NCBI RefSeq assembly: GCF_900176405.1
Contig: NZ_FWXJ01000005.1
Span: 124,001-188,000, forward strand
Direction of reading: 5' to 3'
Source of the DNA: Polynucleobacter kasalickyi
Lineage (GTDB): Bacteria > Pseudomonadota > Gammaproteobacteria > Burkholderiales > Burkholderiaceae
DNA length: 64,000 nt
Shown here: positions 58,598 to 64,000 of the stretch, in pieces
Layout of the letters: each line of letters opens with the position of its first letter
Numbering within the stretch: the stretch's first letter is position 1
Translations under genes and position numbers: made by a program
Notes under the pieces: generated by a model
Database searches by the model: none
What the model was told of the DNA's origin: nothing
Seen by the model: only the letters and a program-made list of their open reading frames with translations

Positions 58598-60385
58598 TTA
58601 GTACTTACCGGGTAATTCAACTGAAACACCCATTTTTTTTGTGAAGGATTCAATATTTTCCGGCGTATCAAAATCAAAAACAAAATGCTGATTCTCGGTT
58701 TGCCAACTCACAACTTCCTCTGGATGCTTATCCATCCAAGTGCGAACAGTTAAACCAGGTGAGTCAATAATCTTGCGCAAAATTTTATGAGAGATAATCA
58801 CCGGATTGCCACGTTGCGAGCCCACTAAAGGCATGACGACGTCGCCAAAAGTCCGAATCTTAAACTGCTCGATAAGTTGCCTTAAATCTGCTGCATTAAT
58901 TTGTGGTAAATCTCCAAGGAGCATGATAATGGCATCAACTTCCACAATTTTTTCGTAAACGGTTTGTAAAGCGAGTCGTACTGAACTTCCTTGCCCATCT
59001 GCAGGATTTGCATTGTGAACAATGAAAGATTTGTCGGGCAAATTCAAATGATGATACGCTTCTTGATAATAGCCAGTCACTAGCACGATGTCCTCAATTT
59101 GTAGTTCCTTGAGGGCTTTCAATTGACGCTCTAAAATGGTTTCGCCCTCGATTTTAATGAGGGATTTAGGAATTCCACCAAGGCGCGATCCCTCTCCTGC
59201 AATCAGTATTACAGTCGCAATTTTTAATGGTCGATCGCGTTTTTGTTTTTCCAACTGTTTGTGCATAGGACTTGTATAGACTGGCATGATGTGAATTCCT
59301 TTTGGATCCAAGTGCAGATAGACAAGATCATCTACATCAATGTTCAAATCATTGACAACTCTGGTACTTAACTCAAAATGCATCATTGGTTGAAATGGCA
59401 GTTCAACTTTAAAATCAACCGAGGAGATTTCACCCAATCTTCGAATACGACAAACGATGGCACTAAGGGTATTGATCTTCTGAATAGGTTCATTCCTGAT
59501 TTCAACAAACTCTTTGGCAATCACCCACTTCACTTCGGTTTGATCTGGTAACCGACCTTTATCAAAAATTGTTAGTGGAAAGGATTCAACCCCTTGACCC
59601 CATAAAAGGGTTGCATGCTGTTGCTCAGACTCCTCAAGATGTTGTGCCTTTAAAAAAGTGGCGGAAAAAACATCTGTTAAACCAACCAACTCCGCCACAC
59701 GAGCGTTCCTGGGGCTGGAAACAATATGCTCTGGATGCCCAATCTGCAAAGATTTTCCTTGATCCAAAATACATAAACGATCACTCAGCAACCTAGCTTC
59801 TCTTAAGTCATGAGTCACAATCACAATGGGAATGGAAATCCTCTCTCGCAACTTAATTAACTCTTCATATAGCGTTTTGCGAGTCGGATGATCGACCGCT
59901 GAAAATGGCTCATCTAGGAGCAGTACTTGAGGATCTCTAGCAAATGCTCTAGCTAAGGCCACTCTTTGTCTTTGCCCGCCAGATAATTGATCTGGCAGTC
60001 GATGATGAAAGTCAATTAAACCCATGTCTTCCATCAACTGCTTCGCCTTCCCAATAGACTCTCCCTTAGGAAGTGCTAAGGCGATATTCTCCAGGACAGT
60101 CAGGTGGGGAAATAATGCGTAGTTCTGAAAAACCATGCCAACTTTTCGCTGAAAACTTGGCATGAGAATATTTTTCTCGGTATCTAACCAAATATAGTTT
60201 TGTTGTTGATCTTGTAACGAAATCTTACCTTCTTGAATCGGCATCAGACCAGCGATAGCTCTCAAGGTACTTGTTTTACCACTTCCGGAAGGGCCGACTA
60301 AAGCCAATAACTCTCCAGACTTACAGGTAAAAGAAACATCTAACGGGATGTCGATAGTTTGTTTAAAGTCAACGCTTAAAGTCAT
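58598..60385 (-). CDS. modC: ModC molybdate ABC ATPase fused to MobA/MocA-like nucleotidyltransferase
   Basis: This 595-residue protein combines two functions. Residues about 1-375 are a ModC-type ATPase: Walker A GPSGSGKTST (31-40), Q-loop FQNYALFPHL, signature LSGGQRQRVALARAFA, Walker B LLLDEPFSAVDH, then a region in the position of the ModC TOBE domain. After a short charged linker, residues 389-595 form a MobA-like nucleotidyltransferase. That domain has IATVILIAGEGSRLGGIPKS, LLGDLPQI near residue 500 and a conserved RGNPVIIS. XdhC-family hydroxylases need a cytidylylated cofactor made by MocA, so this domain is probably MocA-like. An internal in-frame ATG near residue 376 could allow separate translation. 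Confidence 0.9.
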   Translation of the reverse strand: MTLSVDFKQTIDIPLDVSFTCKSGELLALVGPSGSGKTSTLRAIAGLMPIQEGKISLQDQQQNYIWLDTEKNILMPSFQRKVGMVFQNYALFPHLTVLENIALALPKGESIGKAKQLMEDMGLIDFHHRLPDQLSGGQRQRVALARAFARDPQVLLLDEPFSAVDHPTRKTLYEELIKLRERISIPIVIVTHDLREARLLSDRLCILDQGKSLQIGHPEHIVSSPRNARVAELVGLTDVFSATFLKAQHLEESEQQHATLLWGQGVESFPLTIFDKGRLPDQTEVKWVIAKEFVEIRNEPIQKINTLSAIVCRIRRLGEISSVDFKVELPFQPMMHFELSTRVVNDLNIDVDDLVYLHLDPKGIHIMPVYTSPMHKQLEKQKRDRPLKIATVILIAGEGSRLGGIPKSLIKIEGETILERQLKALKELQIEDIVLVTGYYQEAYHHLNLPDKSFIVHNANPADGQGSSVRLALQTVYEKIVEVDAIIMLLGDLPQINAADLRQLIEQFKIRTFGDVVMPLVGSQRGNPVIISHKILRKIIDSPGLTVRTWMDKHPEEVVSWQTENQHFVFDFDTPENIESFTKKMGVSVELPGKY

Positions 60386-61062
60386 GATTTGAGATTTCCT
60401 TGAAAGTCTCTATTACTTAAAGATAACCGTTGAGTAAAGATTAAAGTCACAAAAGAAAAAATCAATAAAAATAAGGACATGACACCCGCACTATGCATCT
60501 CAAGAGATTGCACACTATCATAAATGGCGATAGATAAGGTTCTCGTTTGTCCGGGAATATTTCCTCCCATCATTAGCACTACTCCAAACTCACCTAAAGT
60601 ATGGGTAAAAGTCATTACAGCTGCACTGATGATTCCCTTATTTGCCAGCGGTATCTCAATTTTGAAAAGCCGTTGCCATGGTGGTAAGCCACAGGTAGAA
60701 CTAGCATCCCGTAAGTCTTGAGGAATAGCTTCAAAGGCTCTTTGAATGGGCATCATGACAAAGGGAATATTAAATATTAAACTAGCCAACAAAATGCCTA
60801 AAAATGAAAAAACTAATGTTTGACCGGTAAGTGCTTCGAACCACTGTCCAAACCAACTATTGCCCCCTAATCCGACTAATAAATAGAAACCGAGAACTGT
60901 CGGAGGTAATACCAGAGGAAGAGTAATCATGGCTTCTTTGGCAAATGATCCAATATTGTTTTTCGAAGGGAAAAAATGTGCCATGAGAACACCAAGCGGG
61001 ACTAATATGAGTACCGTAAGGCTTGCTAATTGAATTGATAAATAAAGCGCTTGTAGATCCAT
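60382..61062 (-). CDS. modB: molybdate ABC transporter permease ModB
   Basis: This 226-residue permease has about five membrane segments. The ATPase-contact loop is DLRDASSTCGLPPWQRLFKIE, and TLGEFGVVLMMGGNIPGQTRT is diagnostic of ModB-type permeases. It overlaps the modC-type gene by four bases and lies 29 bases after modA. Confidence 0.93.
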   Translation of the reverse strand: MDLQALYLSIQLASLTVLILVPLGVLMAHFFPSKNNIGSFAKEAMITLPLVLPPTVLGFYLLVGLGGNSWFGQWFEALTGQTLVFSFLGILLASLIFNIPFVMMPIQRAFEAIPQDLRDASSTCGLPPWQRLFKIEIPLANKGIISAAVMTFTHTLGEFGVVLMMGGNIPGQTRTLSIAIYDSVQSLEMHSAGVMSLFLLIFSFVTLIFTQRLSLSNRDFQGNLKS

Positions 61063-61091
61063 CTTAATTATTTTTTTATATTAAATATCCA

Positions 61092-61895
61092 TTAAGGTAC
61101 TGTGTACCCATATTTTTCCCATATCTTTTTATTTTGTTGATCTAAGATAAATTGGTAAAAATCATTTGCTTCTGATTGCTTACTCAGTAATGCCATTTTC
61201 TGCATCAATGGCGCATAGAGATCGTCAGGTATTGGTAAAACATAAGCATTTTTTTGCATTTCTGCCTGCATAGTATACGAAACAGGTAAAAATGCGATTT
61301 CAACAGAGCCAGATAAAGCAAATTGAGCTACTTGCCCGACATTTTCTCCCATAATAATTTTTTTCTGAACATCTTGCCAGATACCCCATTTTCTCAATAC
61401 TTGCTCAGTTGCCTTGCCGTAGGGAGCCAAATTTGGATTGGCAATCGCAATTCTCATCACCTTTGAAGAAAGTAGAGTATTTTGAATGGCCTCCAATTTC
61501 ACAGGTTCGGAGAACGCTCTTTTTGATACCCAAATAACCAATCTACCCTTCGCATAAACTACTGATCCTAGTTGAACAACTTTTTTCTCTTGCAGCAAAT
61601 CAATGAAATGCTCATCTGCACTCAAAAAAAGATCAAACTTTCCACCATTAAGGATTTGTTGATAGAAATTACCTGATGAGCCATAAATTATTTTAGGTTT
61701 TATTTTTGATAATCGCTCAAAATGAACCGCAATTTCTTCTAGTGGTAAACGGACATTAGCTGCAGCCAAAATAATCGGCGCAGAGGTTCTAACTTGTGCA
61801 ACTGGCAAGCGTGGGGATGCAAAAAACCCTAACAAAAAGACGATGAGCACAAGGCTCAATTTTTCGAGAGAGGTAGACTTTAAAATTAAATACAA
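61092..61895 (-). CDS. modA: molybdate ABC transporter substrate-binding protein ModA
   Basis: ModA binds molybdate in the periplasm. The 267-residue protein has a signal peptide (LSLVLIVFLLGFFASPR). The mature part starts with APIILAAANVRLPLEEIAVHF and has the typical YGSSGNFYQQILNG and FDLFLSADEHFIDLL motifs. Length is normal for the family. It is the first gene of modABC, and the remnant genes upstream on the other strand share its intergenic region. Confidence 0.92.
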   Translation of the reverse strand: MYLILKSTSLEKLSLVLIVFLLGFFASPRLPVAQVRTSAPIILAAANVRLPLEEIAVHFERLSKIKPKIIYGSSGNFYQQILNGGKFDLFLSADEHFIDLLQEKKVVQLGSVVYAKGRLVIWVSKRAFSEPVKLEAIQNTLLSSKVMRIAIANPNLAPYGKATEQVLRKWGIWQDVQKKIIMGENVGQVAQFALSGSVEIAFLPVSYTMQAEMQKNAYVLPIPDDLYAPLMQKMALLSKQSEANDFYQFILDQQNKKIWEKYGYTVP

Positions 61896-62099
61896 TACAA
61901 ATAACCTTTGAAAAATATAAACTTATTAATATTTGTAACTAAAATGAGATTATTATTTAGTTCATCCTTGTTTTTTATTATAGGTTCAATTAATTTAGCC
62001 TTTTATTAATCGACTCAGTGTATATTTTTAGCCCGAAACCAAATCAAAAAAAGCGCATCATTTAATCCTATTAAGCAACCTCACCTACAAGAGACTTCA
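61896..62099. other. modA upstream region
   Basis: The space between the modA start and the ior remnant is AT-rich with no open reading frame. It should hold the modA promoter. No clear ModE-type operator was recognised. Confidence 0.4.
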
Positions 62100-62228
62100 A
62101 TGAAACTTAGCATTAATGACAAAGAACAGCATGTTGATGTGCAAGACGATACTTCCCTGCTTGGGGCCTTAGGTCATCATCTGCATTTGGTAAAACTATT
62201 CCCTGGTTGTGGACACGCGAGAAGTTGA
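62100..62228 (+). pseudogene. remnant of 2Fe-2S small subunit gene (iorA-like)
   Basis: A 42-residue frame starts at the ATG at 62,100 and ends at a stop at 62,226-62,228. Its sequence MKLSINDKEQHVDVQDDTSL, then LLGALGHHLHLVKLFPGCG, matches the N-terminus of iorA-type 2Fe-2S subunits. There the expected GCGxxxCGxC cluster motif would follow, but here the frame ends at GCGHARS. The rest of the small subunit is missing. It is followed at 62,264 by a fragment from the end of the large subunit. I interpret the pair as a deletion remnant. Confidence 0.8.
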
Positions 62229-62263
62229 GATAACCAATGATTTCTACCATTCGATTAGTCTAA

Positions 62264-62452
62264 ATATGGTTTCAGCGAGTCTGGATGCGAAATTCTGAGG
62301 TACCAATCATCGATATTACAATCACCAAAGGTGGTGATAAGCCCTCTTGTAAGGCTGAAGTTGGCGTGCCAAGCGTTGCTTCGACTGTGGTGAATGCCAT
62401 CGCTAGGACAAATGACCAACGCATCCGATCATTACCAATTATCAAGGCTTAA
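62264..62452 (+). pseudogene. remnant of the molybdopterin-binding subunit C-terminus (iorB-like)
   Basis: A frame with no start codon of its own reads to a TAA at 62,450-62,452. Its residues include SEVPIIDITITKGGDKP, then GVPSVASTVVNAIA and QRIRSLPIIKA. These match the C-terminal end of iorB-type large subunits. The usual catalytic GxGE-containing stretch appears altered (SCKAEVGVP instead of the GVGEPGVP form). It lies about 36 bases after the iorA-like fragment. Together they account for the ends of a two-gene operon whose middle, about 2.5 kb or more, has been lost. Confidence 0.8.
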
Positions 62453-62523
62453 TGGATTCAAAAAGAATTTACGTATTATTACTGGTACTTTTAATTTACT
62501 TAAGTTGTTTATTTTAGAGTAAA

Positions 62524-62556
62524 AAAAGCCGGTCGATTCAACTCCGACCGGCTTTT
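62524..62556. terminator. bidirectional hairpin terminator
   Basis: The arms AAAAGCCGGTCG (62,524-62,535) and CGACCGGCTTTT (62,545-62,556) form a perfect 12-base stem with a nine-base loop, with A and T runs. It would end the remnant operon on the plus strand and the 2-hydroxyacid dehydrogenase transcript on the minus strand. Confidence 0.9.
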
Positions 62557-62589
62557 AAATTGGCAGAGAATAGCTTGCTTTAATTCTTT

Positions 62590-63549
62590 TTACTGCACTT
62601 GATTGACTAACGGTTCACCACTCACCCAAGCTTCTAATGCAGCTTGCGCTCCCATCGTCAAATTCTTAAAAATAGGTTGATGAACAAATCCTAGGTGCGG
62701 GGTAATGAAAACATTAGGAAGCTTAAATAGTTCCTCTTCGAGATTGATCGGCTCTTGATCAAATACATCCAACAGTGCCATCGATGGCTTGCCATTTTGT
62801 AATGCTTGGACCAAATCGGCCGTCACAATTAGAGTGGATCTTGAGGTATTCACTAAAAAAGAATCGGCTCTCATCATTGCCAGTCGTTCAGCATTCATTA
62901 CATATTTAGTCCCTTCTCCAGGCACTAAATGAAGTGAAACAATTCTTGAGGTTTGCAACAACTCTTCCAAACTAACTGCCTTTACACCATGCACGGCAGC
63001 TCGCTCGGGAGTCATATTCGGACTCCAAGTCACCACATCCATCCCAAACGCTAGACCTACTTTTGCCACTTTGGAACCGATGGAACCCAAACCTAAAACG
63101 CCAAGACGTTCACCATGCAAAGCGGGTAGTACAGAATGCTCATTGCGCCAAGCACCAGACATCGCGACCAAATTTTGTTCGCCAATTCGCTTGTAGGCAC
63201 TTAAAATGAGCGCCCAAGTTAATTCTACGGTGGTCTCTTTGGAAGGCCCAAACTCCGTATAGCTTACCGGAATATTTTTAGCGGCCAAAACGTCATAATC
63301 AATTGCCATATTACGGTTGCCGGTAAAGATGACATACTGTAATTCGTTTAATTGATTAATTAATTCAGCTCTAAACGGAGTACGATCACGCATTAAAACG
63401 ACTACATTGGCATCCCGAATCGCATCTACTAAAGCATCACCTATTAAACGTTGATGATGGATTTGAATCGATGCCTTACTGCTAATTTTGTTGTTATCTT
63501 TTAGAAAAATCATTGATTTTTCATAATCGTCTAAGACTACGATTTTCAT
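62590..63549 (-). CDS. D-isomer-specific 2-hydroxyacid dehydrogenase family protein
   Basis: This 319-residue protein reduces 2-keto acids or oxidises D-2-hydroxy acids with NAD(P). The NAD-binding fold has GVLGLGSIGSKVAKVGLAFG near residue 150. Catalytic Arg in VNTSRSTLIV, Glu in DVFDQEPI and His in ITPHLGFV are present. It is not in an evident operon. Its specific substrate is unknown. Confidence 0.9.
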   Translation of the reverse strand: MKIVVLDDYEKSMIFLKDNNKISSKASIQIHHQRLIGDALVDAIRDANVVVLMRDRTPFRAELINQLNELQYVIFTGNRNMAIDYDVLAAKNIPVSYTEFGPSKETTVELTWALILSAYKRIGEQNLVAMSGAWRNEHSVLPALHGERLGVLGLGSIGSKVAKVGLAFGMDVVTWSPNMTPERAAVHGVKAVSLEELLQTSRIVSLHLVPGEGTKYVMNAERLAMMRADSFLVNTSRSTLIVTADLVQALQNGKPSMALLDVFDQEPINLEEELFKLPNVFITPHLGFVHQPIFKNLTMGAQAALEAWVSGEPLVNQVQ

Positions 63550-63653
63550 TATTGTTGATTCCTGTTTTTTAGAAGTAAGAGAATATTTATAAGTATTGCT
63601 AAATATCAGCGTATTTTACGCTTTTTGGCTTTTTGAGCCAATTTGTAATGTAA

Positions 63654-63681
63654 ATGTTCAAACTGATATCATTTTGAACAT
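63654..63681. promoter_or_regulatory. 28-bp palindromic operator candidate upstream of CoxG-like gene
   Basis: The 28-base sequence from 63,654 to 63,681 is palindromic at 26 of 28 positions. Arms ATGTTCAAA and TTTGAACAT flank the palindromic core TGATATCA. It lies 27 bases before the CoxG-like start. A possible -10 TATCAT (63,667-63,672) sits inside it with an approximate -35 TTGTAA (63,643-63,648), so a dimeric regulator bound here would block transcription. Confidence 0.6.
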
Positions 63682-63708
63682 AACTAAATCAAATCTTTGA
63701 GGAAAAAA

Positions 63709-64000
63709 ATGGAAATATTAGGTTCCCAAATTATCCCAGCAGACAAACAAACTGTTTGGAATGCTTTAAATAGTCCTGAGGTACTAAAAAATTGCTTACC
63801 TGGTTGTGAATCAGTTGAACTAACTGCTCCTGATCAATTCAAGGTGGCGATCACCACTGCCATTGGTCCCTTAAAGGCAAAATTCAAAGGAACCTTACAA
63901 GTAACTCAGGCTAATCCACCAGAATCCTGTGTATTGGTTTTTGAGGGACAAGGTGGTGCGGTTGGTTTTGGTAAGGGGTCTTCTCAGGTAACGCTGACTA
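63709..64000 (+). CDS. CoxG-like SRPBCC protein, partial (3' end outside window)
   Basis: The frame opens at the ATG at 63,709 with the ribosome site GAGGAAAA upstream. It is still open at the window edge, with 97 residues visible. The start MEILGSQIIPADKQTVWNAL and the PEVLKNCLPGCESVEL stretch are typical of the CoxG/carbon monoxide dehydrogenase subunit G family, an SRPBCC-fold membrane-associated protein. Members accompany molybdenum hydroxylases. The neighbours beyond the edge may be such a hydroxylase. Confidence 0.87.
   Translation, partial: MEILGSQIIPADKQTVWNALNSPEVLKNCLPGCESVELTAPDQFKVAITTAIGPLKAKFKGTLQVTQANPPESCVLVFEGQGGAVGFGKGSSQVTLT

Noticed and set aside
1..64000. CRISPR arrays, insertion sequences, tRNA and rRNA genes
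   Set aside because: I read both strands for repeat arrays, terminal inverted repeats with transposase frames and RNA genes, and saw none. A dedicated scan with tRNA and repeat finders was not possible.

Overview
The window looks like a chromosomal segment of a low-GC (about 40% by eye) aerobic betaproteobacterium of the order Burkholderiales, most like Polynucleobacter or a relative. The pointers are the gene order scpB-rluB-rimP-nusA-infB-rbfA-truB-typA, a complete box pathway with a BoxR regulator, a cbb3 oxidase operon and Burkholderiales-type accessory proteins. The genus is an inference from gene content. No tRNA, rRNA, insertion sequence or CRISPR array was seen.

Region 1 (1-13,513) is an aerobic benzoate locus of the box type. 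On the minus strand lie an alpha/beta hydrolase (cut by the window edge), benzoate-CoA ligase, the semialdehyde dehydrogenase BoxD and a DUF4863 protein. The divergent BoxR regulator is followed by boxC, boxB, boxA, two crotonase-fold enzymes, a 3-hydroxyacyl-CoA dehydrogenase and a MaoC-type hydratase. Together they activate benzoate to its CoA thioester, epoxidise and hydrolytically open the ring, oxidise the semialdehyde and beta-oxidise the dehydroadipyl-CoA. A final thiolase is not in the window. A 15-bp motif recurs at the start regions of the DUF4863, boxR and boxC units and is the likely shared regulatory element.

Region 2 (13,553-25,872) looks like a second catabolic island for an unknown substrate, possibly a nitrogen heterocycle. 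It has a three-subunit molybdenum hydroxylase, a divergent TetR regulator with a clear dyad operator, a VOC protein, a FAD monooxygenase, a PuuE-like deacetylase/amidase and a full Liv-type ABC importer with a terminator between the binding-protein gene and the rest.

Region 3 (25,873-37,922) is housekeeping translation and chromosome biology, all on the minus strand: RluA-family synthase, typA, truB, rbfA, infB, nusA, rimP, rluB and scpB.

Region 4 (38,107-47,024) is the cbb3 oxidase set ccoI-ccoS-ccoN-ccoO-ccoQ-ccoP-ccoG-ccoH plus two membrane proteins. Region 5 (47,066-57,403) holds a patatin-like lipoprotein, an NlpC/P60 protein whose catalytic cysteine is replaced by alanine, the peptide importer yejABEF, fabI, a chromate transporter and a DUF4136 lipoprotein.

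Region 6 (57,484-64,000) is about molybdenum: an XdhC-family chaperone, a ModC ATPase fused to a MobA/MocA-like nucleotidyltransferase, modB, modA, a short decayed remnant of an iorAB-type molybdenum hydroxylase operon, a 2-hydroxyacid dehydrogenase, and the start of a CoxG-like gene behind a near-perfect 28-bp palindrome. The molybdate import and cofactor genes would supply the hydroxylase of region 2 and whatever lies beyond the right edge.
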